Of a DNA stretch of 64,000 nucleotides, positions 34,741-46,197 are shown piece after piece. Under the pieces are notes generated by a model. It saw only the letters and a program-made list of their open reading frames with translations. It made no database searches and was not told the origin of the DNA. A program made the translations under genes and the position numbers. Location of the stretch: the NCBI RefSeq assembly GCF_029784155.1, contig NC_073691.1:21232006-21296005 (forward strand), given 5' to 3'. Source of the DNA: Uranotaenia lowii (Eukaryota; Arthropoda; Insecta; Diptera; Culicidae). The stretch's first letter is position 1; the number at the start of each line of letters is the position of its first letter.

Positions 34741-35835
34741 GGTCCTACGCCGTTTGGCCTAAAGTCATTTGGCATAAAGCCGTTTGGCATAACGTCGTTT
34801 GGCATAAAAGTCGTTTGGCATAAAGTCGTTTGGCATAATGGCCGTTTGGCATAATGGACGTTTGGCATAATGGTCATTAGGCATAATGTCCGTTTGGCAT
34901 AATGGCCGTTTGGCATAAAAATATAAAAAATTATAAGGTAACATAAAATGTTGCTAAACATTAAAATACATAAGTTTTTTTCAATTTACCGATTTTCTAG
35001 GTTTAATCAAATCCCTAGGAAGGCCCCGTGTTTCTAGGTTTACCCAAAGCAAGGGACAATCCCCTAGCCCGGTCCGCAACGCGAAGCGTAAGGACCATAC
35101 TTCATTTTAGTTCGAACGCGAAGCGTGAGGAGGCTTCCTCGAAATTTTGATCCATCATTTTAGAACGGCCATGTCTTTCTAGGTTTATTCAAAGCCCTAG
35201 GAAGGTCTCGTGTTTCTAGGTTTACCCAAAGCTAGGGACAATCCCCTAGCCCTGTCCGCAACGCGAAGCGTAAGGACCATACTTCATTTTAGTTCGAACG
35301 CGAAGCGTGAGGAGGCTTCCTCAAAATTTTGATTCATCATTTTAGGACGGCCACGTCTTTCTAGGTTTATTCAAAGCCCTAAGAAGGCCCCGTGTTTCTA
35401 GGTTTACCCAAAGCTTGGGACAATCCCCTAGCCCGGTCCGCGACGCGAAGCGTAAGGACCATACTTCATTTTAGTTCGAACGCGAAGCGTGAGGAGGCTT
35501 CCTCGAAATTTTGATCCATCATTTTAGAACGGCCATGTCTTTCTAGGTTTATTCAAAGCCCTAGGAAGGTCCCATGTTTCTAGGTTTACCCAAAGCTAGA
35601 AACAATCCCCTAGCCCTGTCCGCAACGCGAAGTGTAAGGACCATATTTTATTTTAGTTCGAACGCGAAGCGTGAGTAGGCTTCCTCGAAATTTTTATCCA
35701 TCATTTTATGCCAAACGGCCATTATGCAAACGGCCATTATGCCAAACGACTTTATGCCAAACGACTTTTATGCCAAACGGCGTTATGCCAAACGGCTTTA
35801 TGCCAAATGACTTTATGCCAATCGGTATACAATCC
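34741..35835. mobile_element. Foldback-type element with iterated inverted arms and an internal satellite
   Basis: The left arm (34741-34925) repeats variants of CGTTTGGCATAAAGT about twelve times and the right arm (35707-35835) repeats the inverse, ATGCCAAACG. Between them are four tandem units of 182 bp, phased on GCGAAGCGTAAGGACCATA (near 35082, 35263, 35445, 35627). The ends start GG in both orientations and are flanked by TTAATAAA (34733-34740 and 35836-35843), an 8-bp duplication, or 9 bp counting the C before it. Long inverted arms built of short subrepeats are the hallmark of foldback (FB/Galileo-like) transposons. The minus-strand frame 34671-34961 is just the translated subrepeat. 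Confidence 0.8.
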
Positions 35836-38611
35836 TTAATAAAATTTTAAATCGTTTAACTTTTCGTATATTTTAAAGGGGAATTAAAAACATAAGCCAA
35901 TAATGCGGCTACAAACAACTCGACTCAACGCCGTGTTTTTCGAGCAGTTACCCTGTCAGGAAGGTTTGCTCAATCGGGCCGATTGCAAAACAGAGATGGC
36001 GGCACTCGAATTCTAGCGGCTAGAATTTGGTCCGTTTTCGGTTCGATTTCCATCACCTACTCGATTGCTCGAAATCTAAACGGTATTTTTCTGTAGAACA
36101 TCGCGGTCTTCGATGGACAAAGCAAAGCAAATGCAAAAACCGCCATTTTATATTTGTTTTGTCGCTGTGTGAAACTTTATTTTACTGAAAATAGGAGGCA
36201 AATAAGTGTTTCTTCTACAATTTTTGTCCTGGAATTGTTTGCCAAGCAAGAACAGTTACTCACCCAGTGTCAACAGTCATCATTCAAGCAATTATTAACC
36301 CGTAAGTCTAAATAAAATATTTGAGATGCATTTGTCGGGATCACTGTAGTATACTATATTATAATATTCACTACAGCCACCATATTTGTATTTTTCTTTG
36401 TTGAGATTTAAAATCGTTTCTGCTGTTTTTACATTAACTTCCCATTAGTTGGTTCAACCACCGTTGTGTTCGTCGGATCGGAGTGCAGTCTGTTGAAGAT
36501 CCCGGAGGTTTCATAATGATTTGGAGGGATGAAAGGGAAGGAATACCAATAGAAAGGCGAGGGTAAGTAGAAAGTTCTGTTTACGAAACCGGTGAGATCC
36601 AAATTTTATTTTAAATGTCGTATTTTACAACCAATTCTTTAAAGGTGAAATTTTACTGCGGGATCCCGGAGACTGAATTCAAAACACTCATTAAATAGTA
36701 CAATTGCTTCCCTGTTTGGCTCATCCCCAGCCACGATATTTTTCAGTTTCATCAGCAGCAACAACCATACAAAAATTATAATCGACACGAAACATGTTAG
36801 AAAGTTCGGGTATGAAATCAGTAATTTACACGATTCGGCACAATTCTGAAAATAAACGGACGAAAATGGGATGGATTTAGTACCGGGTTTCGACCTGGGA
36901 AGCTGTTAAAGCAATGAAAAACAAAACAATAAAATTCTGATCAAGATGTTGGGTTAGTAGAAAAATAATCATTTTGTTTCCCAAATCTTACAACCTTTAA
37001 TTTATTTCAGATTACCGATGGAAGAGGCAAAACACCGGGGCGCTATGCACACTAATTCCGGAATTTGCGGCTTTAATCAGCAACCAGACCAAAATGCTAG
37101 TCCTGTATAGAAATTTTGGATTTTTGGCTATGTTTTTGGAAGTCTACACCGTACGGACAAAACCAGACATTCTTATCCGATTTGTGCGGACCGCAAAGTT
37201 CCGGGTTCTCACTCCTAAGAGTTCACAGTTTAATTGTAATTTAATCGGAAAGAACTACAAATGTAACCCCACACCGTAAGTAATTACTCACCAAAAAATA
37301 ATTAAAATTATTCGAGCCAGAAACGCATAAAGCCGTAATTTAATTTGACTTTTTTTAAGTATGACTTAATTTTACATCATTCCACATCTATAATTCATGC
37401 GCATAGCATTCAAAATTTGAAATTAAACCTCAAACCTAAATTTATATCCCAAAAGATGTAAAAATGTGTGCGCCTAAACGCAAATTTAGAGTAAAAGATA
37501 CGAGCGTGAATAAATTGACATAATAAAAAAAGTAAACAAAAAAGTAGTCGGATTTGGGAGGTCGGAAGTTTTCCGGAATAATTTAAAGCCGTTTTTAGAT
37601 CCAACAAGTGGACAAGCGTTACATGGAGCAGAATCTTTGAGTGCCAAAGTGTGTGAAGAGATGGTAGCAGAAATCACGGATGATTTGAGGTAAGCTAATC
37701 TGTCAATTCTTGATGTGATGAAATTCCAACAATTCTGAAGAATACCGGCTGGTAATAAATGTATTCATAGAGTTAACAGGCATCTCATTTACCGAACCGT
37801 GCCCCGATTATGAAAAACTGTTGGAAAACCACTGATAACATTATTGTATTTTAATAGGTTTCAAAAATTGTGCCATTCTGGAATTCCTTCCAACGAGACA
37901 AACAAAATTGGCAATTTGACGGAGGCGGATCAACCGGAATTCTGTACCGTGTACCGTGATAAACGTTAATCACGATGAAGCATATTCTGCTGGTCAGCTA
38001 CAGAATGTCGATTTCGGGCAACCATCTATTTTAAAGGTAAGTTCACCATTCCTATGTTTAAAAAAATATTTAAAAACGATATTTACTTAATGCTTTTTCA
38101 GGGATGTGATTTCGCTGCATAAATGGCACAACGCATAACGACGAATACTGAGTTATTTTGTCTTCATTAAGCCAGCAACTCTGCTTCAAAAATGTTTAGG
38201 TCAGGTCCAGGTCTAGCTACATCAGGATTCGATCATGCGTAGGGTATAGATCGACCTAGAATCGCTTTATTTCTTTGTCATCAAATACTTTGTCAGCTGG
38301 TTTCTAAGACGAACGATGGATAGCTCATTTTGGCCAGATCAATTCGACCAACATGCCGGTATTAAACAAAAACTGAAGGAGTTCCATAACCAACTGATGA
38401 TGTTTCACTTTGGCAATCGAACGAAGTTCACATGCTTTTCGAGGCTGTGAGGAAATTTCTTTGAATTGATGCAAAAAGACTATTTGGTAATGTATAATTT
38501 TTTTAATTATTTAATTTTGTAATTTATAAATATCGTCATAATGTTTCGTAAAGCTTTTTTGGTAGCGACGAATGACGCACTTAAAAACATGAAAAGCTAG
38601 ATAAGGTACAC

Positions 38612-38850
38612 CGGGGCAAGTGCAAACGGTTTTCACCATAGTTCAACTTTCACATGTCCTAGAAAAATATGTACATCTTCAAAAATTATCAATTATCGTT
38701 CGTTGCATCTCTAAAATGGTTCTCAACAAATTCTCGTTGAAAGTGAAAAATTAAAAAATGTTGGTAAAAAGTAACAGCACTTTTGTGAAAAAATTTCTAA
38801 ATTTGCACTTGCCCCGTTTATGGGGGCAAGTGCAAACGCAATGTTTTTTC
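38612..38850. repeat. Iterated GGGGCAAGTGCAAACG motif
   Basis: GGGGCAAGTGCAAACG appears at about 38615 and 38824 in the same orientation, and its inverse (TTTGCACTTGCCCC) at about 38803. It looks like one end of a transposable element with a private subterminal motif; the other end was not found. Confidence 0.4.
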
Positions 38851-39192
38851 GAAACTTATTCAAAGATGCGTCAGTGTATCGTTACTAAAACGAATTTAAT
38901 ACATTTATAATTAAAGTTTGAATTTGTTCATAATCTTCAATTTCCTTGTGAAGTCTGGCTGAATCTGCCGGCTAATTTGATTTTCATGATGAAGTTTAAA
39001 AAATGTTGAGTCCATAAGTATTTGGAATGTATATTAGAATTTCATGATCAGAAGAAAAACACCATCTTAAAATGAACATGACAAAATGAAAATGAATCGC
39101 ATGCTTGAACAAAAATTATAAAATGAAATTATTGATAAAATTAAAGGATATTATTTCATTTGGGTATTTACAATCAAGTTTGTAATACAATA

Positions 39193-39422
39193 CTCGCGTG
39201 AGCATTCATTACGTCGTATGAAACATCTTAAGAATTCATAGAAAACTTTTATCAAAAAAAAACTTTAAAATTTGTATCTTACACATATAGAATATGTTGT
39301 CCAAACTACAACTATTCCAAACGAAAAAAGTTGCGATTAGTTTATGTCAGTTTTTGTATTTTTTGTAATAAAGCTGTTTGGTTACATTTTGTTTCATATG
39401 ACGTAATGAAAGCTGACACGAG
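39193..39422. mobile_element. 230-bp inverted-repeat element
   Basis: The left end reads CTCGCGTGAGCATTCATTAC and the reverse complement of the right end reads CTCGTGTCAGCTTTCATTAC; the match continues through GT(C)ATATGAAAC-like sequence. No clear target duplication was seen, so the superfamily is undetermined. No coding capacity. Confidence 0.55.
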
Positions 39423-40450
39423 AACATCAGATAAGAGATTTTTTTAATTTCTTAAAATAATTTAGTTATTTTATTATTCAAAATAACGGTAGCTTCCAAG
39501 TTACAAATAACTCATTAATCATTAATTATAAAGTAATCATTAAAAATGTATTTGTGCTCTTTTTTCTTAATTGAAATATTCCAATTTTAATTTCTATTTT
39601 CTTGTTCTCAATTTTTTTCAGGTTGGCGGTAGGAGTTCCTGATTTTGTCCGTTTTCTATGTGAGGACTATTATTAAACACATTTTTATAAATTTTTTTCA
39701 CCTTCTATTTTTTCATTTTTTTTTCAGATTCCATTGAATATGCACAAACTGCGCTTTGAAAGCCTTTCCCAAGTAAAAACCCTAGCAAAACCCCCAAAAA
39801 AATCTAGGCCATCCCAACACATGTTCGGCTGGACTGAATACGTCTACGCTTAATTATCAATCTGCCAACCACTTTGAGTTCGTCCCAAGAAGAAATCTCG
39901 CCGGTTATAAATGTTTTGTTTCTCCCTACATACACAACCTGAAGAAAGAATTTAATTAAATTCAGTAGCGTCCACGACCGGTAAAGTGCCGTCTACTGGT
40001 GGCACCGGTTCCAGACAATGATCTGTATCGCAGTCTAGAAATTTTTCAATTGCCCATCAACAACAGCCACAAACAATTGCATTCCCAGCCATGCATAATT
40101 ATGCCATCAAGTATTCGATGGATTTGTTGACGATCAAGAAGCGCCTGAAGGATTTGGTGTAAGTTTTTTAAACTTGCAATCGACATTTATTTTTTATTCT
40201 AATTTCTTTCTTTCCTTCAATAGCTACAAATCATGGGAGGACTTTTTCAAAGAATGTGAATGAACAAATGTAAAATGTCCAACGAAGACGATTACCGGTG
40301 GGCACAACCGGTCATGGAATGAACAAGTATATGGAACAACGGAATGAACTGGCCGAAAAACCGACCACGCAACAACCACATATATATCTAATTGATCTTG
40401 TACAAACTCTAAGCAAATGTTTATGATGGTTTGTAGCATTGCAGTTTGTC

Positions 40451-40984
40451 AAAATTTATTGTTATTTATTGTTTAGTCGGGCGAGTAAATTAATTAACAG
40501 TTCGATCGATGCAGATTGTTATACATCCAAGCAAAAAAAAATTGGATAGTCAGGATGATAGCAGACATTAAAAACTCGAACAAACTAGTTAGGTTTATGA
40601 TGGTAGATATTAATTGCTGCTCACATTTTCTAACACCTTGCCGATCAAGTTTTTTATTCTAAGGATAAGCTCTAACTCTAATCTTGCTATACGAGTTCCT
40701 ATTATAGAAAAACAAAATTTATATAAATTTGCTTTAGGCCCATAGATTTTTTAAGGTGCATTTCGGTATATTTGAAGCACCATACGATTTGTATACTTGA
40801 GAATTGAGAAGAAGAACGGAGTACTTCTAAGCATGTTCGAATCAAGGGATAAGCTTTGTTTATTTAAATTCGAATGTATTTTTTTTTTATTACAGGTTTA
40901 CATATGAAGGGAACGATTGTATTCCTGTAACAATAAAAGTTTGAAAAAAATGAAAATTTTGTCTTTTAAAATAAAATAAAAACT
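40451..40984. other. AT-rich spacer, nothing recognised
   Basis: No reading frame, repeat or RNA gene with support. Confidence 0.45.
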
Positions 40985-40989
40985 GAAAT

Positions 40990-41405
40990 TTTGGCAACCC
41001 TGGTAATCAGTCCGGAAATGGTACGAAAATCCGTTCGGTTTCGACCCGAAAACGATCCGTTTGTTTTGGCGTTTGAAATCCGCGATCCATACGATCGGCC
41101 CGAAAATCATTCGAAAATGCGTTCGGTTTCGGTTCGGAAATGGTCCGTTTGTTTTGAAATTTGAAAGGCTCGATTCGTACGATCGGTCCGAAATTCGTTC
41201 GAAAATGCGTTCGGATTCTGTTCGAAAACGGCCCGCTTGTTTTGACATTTGATCTGCTCGAAATAACTTATCGTCGTCCGAGAAAGTGTTTCATTTTCGC
41301 GCGATTTTCTACTAAATTCGGCCCGATTTCTTATACGATTTCGGACCGATCGAGCAGATGTACGGACAAAAATCGGGCCGATTTCGGGCCATTTTTCCTG
41401 TCTGG
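40990..41405. repeat. Tandem repeat, 88-bp period
   Basis: At least three diverged units; GTTCGG within AAAATGCGTTCGG-type sequence recurs at 41033, 41121 and 41209. TCGGTTCGGAAATGGTCCG and CGATCGGCCCGAAA variants fill the unit. The array is more GC-rich than its surroundings and ends with further TCGGGCC motifs near 41320-41390. It may be part of a transposon ending at CCTGTCTGGGT (41398). Open frames here are translated repeats. Confidence 0.55.
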
Positions 41406-42554
41406 GTATGAATGAGAATTTTTTTTCGTCTTATTGGATTCAGTTTCCATATATTGCATGCAAGTCGTCAATGATTGTTCAAAGTGGCCAGCAGGCACCA
41501 GCAGGATCGTTAAACTTTGAATCCTAAATTATTTTTTTTTTTTTATAAATTTAGTATTTGTTTATCAACAGGCTTTTAAGCATTTGACTAAATTAAAAAG
41601 ACTATTGTTTACTATACGCTCGTTAGACTAAAATTTAATGTAGGGGAGATGGGGGCATAATGGCCACCTTAAGGAAAACGGTTATTTAACCATAGAAAAT
41701 AGCTATAATATGGAGATTACATTATTGTTTCGTGTTCAGACACTCGAAAAGCCTATTCCCTAACGGGCTGAAACGTGAAAAACTAGATGAAAACGTTAAA
41801 AAATGCATTTTAAAAAAAATTGTGAAAAGCTGAAAACCAGCCACTGTGGAGGCATAATGAGAACCCCCCCTGAGGCAGTATGAGCACCATTAATCAGAGC
41901 AAGATGTGCGTTTTTGCCGGGGAATCTAGCAGCGAATTCAATTCGATGAAGTCAGGTGAGTCGTAGATTCATCAAACAAAGCAATAACAAAATAATCTAT
42001 AGGTCTGTTTGTATGAATACAAACAATTCACGCACGCTCATACATTAAGTGCTTTGTTCGGAGGATGATGCTACTAGCCGTATAATGTAACAATAAAAAA
42101 ATCGATCATGAATTGTGAATGGAAAAAAAATCACCTCGAACAGAAATCTAACTCTATAGTCTTTTGATTACCTCTCCGACACCTTACCAATAGGCTAAAT
42201 TGTCGGATGAAAACTAGTCAAGGTGTGGCGCTTTAAATCAATTTTAATTCGCTGCTAGATTCTACGGCAGAAAATGCTTATTATGCCTCGATAACGTGGT
42301 GCTCTATATGCCCCTAGTCAACAAATTTGAGTAAAAACGTGTTTTAAAATTGATAAAAGTGAAAAATCAAAAATTTTATGATGGTAAAAATTGAGAAACA
42401 ATGTGTACATCATGTTGCAGTGCGTACATTATTGATCAAGGTTATTTTAAGATCATAAGAGCTTATTTCGTGGTGCTCAAAAATTATAATATTTTCGTAA
42501 CTTGAGAACCAAGCTGGTTTTTTTTAAATATCTCTGTTAGTGAACCTTCATATA

Positions 42555-43240
42555 CACTCAGGCAAATTCTTATTAAAATTTTCATAAGATGCCTCTTATG
42601 AACAGCTTTTTAGAGTGTAAAATTGTTTTTCATAAGAGTCTTATGAAATTCTTCTAATTCTCATACGAAGTTCTTATGAAAAATAGAAGAAACGTCATTG
42701 TGAAAAAATGATGAACACATTCATTCCATCAGTCATGTATTTCGTCGTCGTCAGAAGAACTCACCATTACAACCTTTATTAAATACTTTGATGTATTTTT
42801 TTACATCTAAATGGTAATTTTTAGTTGAAATTTATTTTTAGTTGAAAATATTTATAAACTCAATAGGAACATTTTATGCTTTGTTTACTTTTCAGCTTGG
42901 TTGCCGGCAAAAACCGCGAAGTCGAAGGTCCAAGCCGCAATAAAACTTTTTTTTGGAACCGGGTGTTTAAAACCAGCTGATTGTCGCCATAATGTTTTTT
43001 CATACGAATTAAGCAGAAAATAAAATAAAATGAAAAATAATCTTCAATTATTTTAATTTTATGCGACATTTCTTTTCCCATAAGAATATCTTATGAAAAG
43101 CAACAACCCCTCATTGAAACTGGTGTTCATTCTTTGAGTTCATTCCATCATGAGAAAATCTTATGAATTTCATTGTTTTTTCTTATGGCGCCACTTCATA
43201 AGAGAATCTTATGGCCTACATAATAGTATTTTTCTGAGTG
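42555..43240. mobile_element. TA-flanked element with CACTCAG ends
   Basis: Starts CACTCAGGCAAATTCTTAT and ends, in reverse complement, CACTCAGAAAAATACTATT. TA flanks both sides (42553-42554, 43241-43242). Near each end the motif CATAAGA/TCTTATG is iterated. The inverted arm of the surrounding element supplies an uninterrupted 'empty site' near 45825-45835, confirming the insertion boundaries. A minus-strand open frame (42860-43081) has no recognisable domain. Confidence 0.75.
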
Positions 43241-43302
43241 TAAGAGAAGCGACATCTGATCCCCCTTAAAATAAAATATGTGGCAACATCGCCGAAATCT
43301 TG

Positions 43303-44263
43303 CACCGAAAATAATTTTCACTTTAAAGATAAGTGACATCTGGAGTGAATTTGCGCCATACGTAAATTCATGTGAATTTTAAGTGACCGTCAAGTGAAAT
43401 CACTTAAGTGAGCGATCAAGTGAATTTCAAGTGAATGGCAAAGTCAATTTAAAATGTTTGCTCAGGTCATTAATATCTTTCGTTGTAGAGGTTTTTAGGT
43501 GAAATTTCGGAATATCAAACATTAATCAACTTTGTTTCTACAAAACAATTATTTATTTAAAAAAAATACAACGTAAAAAACGTCACTTTTTCTCCTTATT
43601 TGGGTTCAAAAAGATTTTTCGGCTTCGAAAAATCATTGACTTCCTCACTTTGACGAGACATTCGGGTTGATATTTTCTGAAATAGTAATAAAAAAAATTA
43701 AATTTAACTAGTATTTATTAATTGTTTTGCATGATACTTACTTTAATTGCACTTGAATATTTCCAAAATAAATCATCATCGGAAAACGTATCCGAAACCT
43801 GATTGCTTCAAAAAGGTCTCTGCGACGTGTTAACCGGTTCACACGATGTTTCTGTCGGTCGACCTATGGAAAATATCATTGTTTAATAACATATAAATTA
43901 CTTTAATTCTGCACCTACCAACTCAAACAAACCTCTGTTGTTTCTTTTCCAAACAACAATGAAATAATCAATACTGACATTGTTGACATTCGCTATGTAA
44001 AAAATCACTTGAATTTTAAGTGATGGGCAAGTGAATATTGGCTTAAGTGACCGGTCAAGTGGATTTCAAGTGAGCATCGAAGACATTCAATGCCGGTCAC
44101 TTAAAACTCAAGTGATGAGCTAGTGTATATTGATTCGGTCACTTAAAATTCAAGTGAGAGGCAAGTGAAATGTACATGAGCCACTTGAAATGAAGAAATT
44201 CACTGAGTTTTCACTTTTAAGTGAATCTTCTAGTGTTTTTTAAGTGTGATTTTGGGTTCAGTG
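43303..44263. mobile_element. Inverted-repeat element with iterated CACTTGAA/TTCAAGTG
   Basis: The left end CACCGAAAATAATTTTCACTT and right end (reverse complement) CACTGAACCCAAAATCACA are degenerate inverted repeats flanked by TG on both sides, perhaps a decayed TA. About 150 bp at the left and 280 bp at the right are filled with AAGTGAATTTCAAGTG-type repeats. A spliceable frame lies in the middle on the minus strand. Confidence 0.55.
43583..43863 (-). other. Spliceable basic frame inside the nested element
   Basis: On the minus strand an acceptor (TTTCCATAG) precedes 43863-43742, which reads VDRQKHRVNRLTRRR and ends FGNIQVQL before a consensus donor (GTAAGT). After a 65-bp intron with acceptor TTTTCAG, 43676-43583 continues in phase (KKYQPECLVKVRKS) to a TGA. 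The predicted peptide is about 71 aa, Arg/Lys-rich, with no start codon visible, so an upstream exon would be needed. No family is recognised. Chance, a captured host exon or a small accessory protein of the element are all possible. Confidence 0.25.
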
Positions 44264-44428
44264 TGGACAAAAAAATCCCCAGCACTGTTTTCTGGCTCAA
44301 TGTTCAAGCTCTAAAGTGAACGCTCCTTCAATCCAACAAAACAACATTGAACTCGATGCTTGAAGGATCGCGATAAACGGTATGAATGACTTGAATTTCG
44401 TTAATAATATCAGTTAGTTTTCTAACTA

Positions 44429-45595
44429 CACGCAGAAAAATAGAAATTAGTTTCAAAGGAAAGTGCCGCAAAAACAAAGGATTTTTTCCTTTGATTTTGG
44501 GACAAATAAAAATTCCTTCGATTCAAAAACATTTTCTTTTGTTTCGAAGAAATGCTTTCCTTTGAATCAAAACTTTTTCTTTGATTCGAAAAACAAAATG
44601 CTTTTGATTCAAAAGTCTTTTCGTTTAATTTTATGAACTTTTCGTTTGTTCCAACGGTATTTGGGTTTCAATTTAAAAGCATTTGTTCTTCAATTCTACT
44701 TTTTGTTTTAATAATTCTAGTACTACATATTAATTTTCTTCCAATTGGAAAAAAAAGAAATCAATTATGGTTTACAACATTTTATTTATTTAGATTACAT
44801 TATCACATTCACATTATCGATTTTCCCTATGATTTAAGTTTTGAACCGGTACATCTGTAAATAAAGAGAAGAACAAAATGTACACATTAAATTTTTACAT
44901 AGCGCACATAATACGAAGTTATGACAAAAATGCTTCTCTTGTTATGAAGCTCACAAAAAACGATATTAAGCTAAATAATGCTAACAATTAAAAATTAAAA
45001 TTGCATGGAAAGTACTTACTGAACGATGTTTGTTGGCGACAGTTCCTTTCGAACAACTCATGAAGGGTTTCGGCGCCAGATTTCTCCTTGGACCGGATCG
45101 GAAGGAATTAGTTGGATGAATGGTTGCCCTGAAAAAGTTTGTTAGGTTTGTTTATTTGAAATTAAATTGATTTTGAAAGACTTACCTAGGAGTCACTATC
45201 GTCTGCCCTCTTAAAGCTGCCAAGACTTTCCTACGCCGGATCTTGTGTTTCCGGTGCTGTCTGGCTGTTGCACGGCAAACCTTCTTGCCGTCCCGTTCAC
45301 CAAAAAGAAGCTACTGAAGATGTCGACTGTTTGATGAAAAAATACTTTGATTCAAAAGAAAATTCATCTAAATCAATGAATTTTCACATTGATTCTGAGT
45401 CAAAAAAAAAATTCTTTAAACTCAAATTAAATACTTTGATCCAAAAATTTGGAACATTGGTTTAATGGAAAAAAAATTCGGTTCAATATAAAATTTACTT
45501 GAATCAAGGGAAATGGATTTTGTTTCAATGTACACGTGGTTTTTGAATCGAAGATGTATTTTTTTTATCTCAATGGTACTACTTTTCGCTGCGTG
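44429..45595. mobile_element. TA-flanked element with CACGCAG ends
   Basis: Starts CACGCAGAAAAATAG; the reverse complement of the right end starts CACGCAGCGAAAAG. TA flanks it on both sides (44427-44428 and 45596-45597). The outer 200-250 bp at each end are dominated by TTTGATTCAAA-type repeats. The middle contains a spliceable minus-strand frame. Confidence 0.7.
45020..45330 (-). other. Second spliceable basic frame inside a nested element
   Basis: Minus strand: a frame reading DGKKVCRATARQHRKHKIRR ends at a strong donor (CCTAG|GTAAG, last exon base 45186). After a 57-bp intron with acceptor TTTTTCAG, exon 45128-45020 continues in phase (ATIHPTNSFRSGPRRN) to another donor (TTCA|GTAAGT). The layout and basic RQ..RKH..RRR character resemble the frame in the neighbouring element at 43583-43863, though the two are not clearly homologous. 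A further exon would be needed on each side. No family is recognised. Confidence 0.25.
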
Positions 45596-46197
45596 TAGAA
45601 ACACGATTCACCAAAGCATTGACAAAAATTGCACCCAATCATAAATTCATATGACCAGCTAAAAAATTATCTGTTTGAACTATAACAACAATCACAATAC
45701 CTTCCTTTGGTTGAGTTTTCAATAAGAAAGGTAAAATCTCTGCGACAAAATGCTCGGATCGATTGGAATCGATTTTGACAGTTCTTTTGCTCGATTGGAA
45801 TTTAGTGTTTCAGATGTCACTTCTCTTATATACAGGTTCACTAATCTCTGTAAAGATGATAAAGAGATTCCTTTTTTTGTGAAAAATTAATACTATAGGA
45901 AGTACGAAACAAATCCTCATGAAAATTTATTTAAGAAAATACGCACTTTCGTAGAAAAGCGTAGTTCTCATTATGCCTCGGGTGCTCGTTATGCCCTCAT
46001 CTCCCCTACATTCTAATGTACACAAAGTACACAAAATTCAAGGACAAAGACTTCGAAACTCAAATCTGGTAGCCCTATCTGAAAAAAAAACGAACTGTTT
46101 GTAAACAAACGTTCAAGAACCTTTGAAATCTCATTGTTTCGCTTTTAATTGTTTAAAATTTTGTATCTTGTCCTTAAAAACCTCTGTTCCCACAAAA

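Larger units (their letters stand above)
35880..40450 (+). pseudogene. Decayed multi-exon locus, possible bromodomain remnant
   Basis: Many splice-site-like junctions follow one another on the plus strand without a long frame: donors AACCC|GTAAGT (36299), GCGAGG|GTAAGT (36560), TTGAG|GTAAGC (37689), TTAAAG|GTAAGT (38037) and acceptors TTTAG (37593), TTTTTCAG (38102), TTCAATAG (40223). Short peptides between them look protein-like, for example GQALHGAESLSAKVCEEM near 37610. Near 40110-40260 two adjacent exons read AIKYSMDLLTIKKRL and YKSWEDFFKECE, which resembles the PMDL...TIKKRL segment of bromodomains. Stops and frame changes break every piece. A dead gene is the best reading; a spliced lncRNA remains possible. 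Confidence 0.3.
41639..46010. mobile_element. 4.4-kb inverted-repeat element, host of three nested insertions
   Basis: The left end reads TGTAGGGGAGATGGGGGCAT and the reverse complement of the right end reads TGTAGGGGAGATGAGGGCAT. Variants of GGCATAATG recur near both ends (for example 41654, 41851, 42284, 45969). A second inverted match lies deeper: TTAGTGAACC...TAAGAGAAG at about 42538-43250 on the left and its inverse at 45805-45850. Once the three nested elements are removed about 1.6 kb remains, without a transposase. No target duplication is evident. Confidence 0.6.

Noticed and set aside
34671..34961. 96-codon repetitive frame (MPNGHYAKR-like)
   Set aside because: It is the translated subrepeat of the foldback element's arm.
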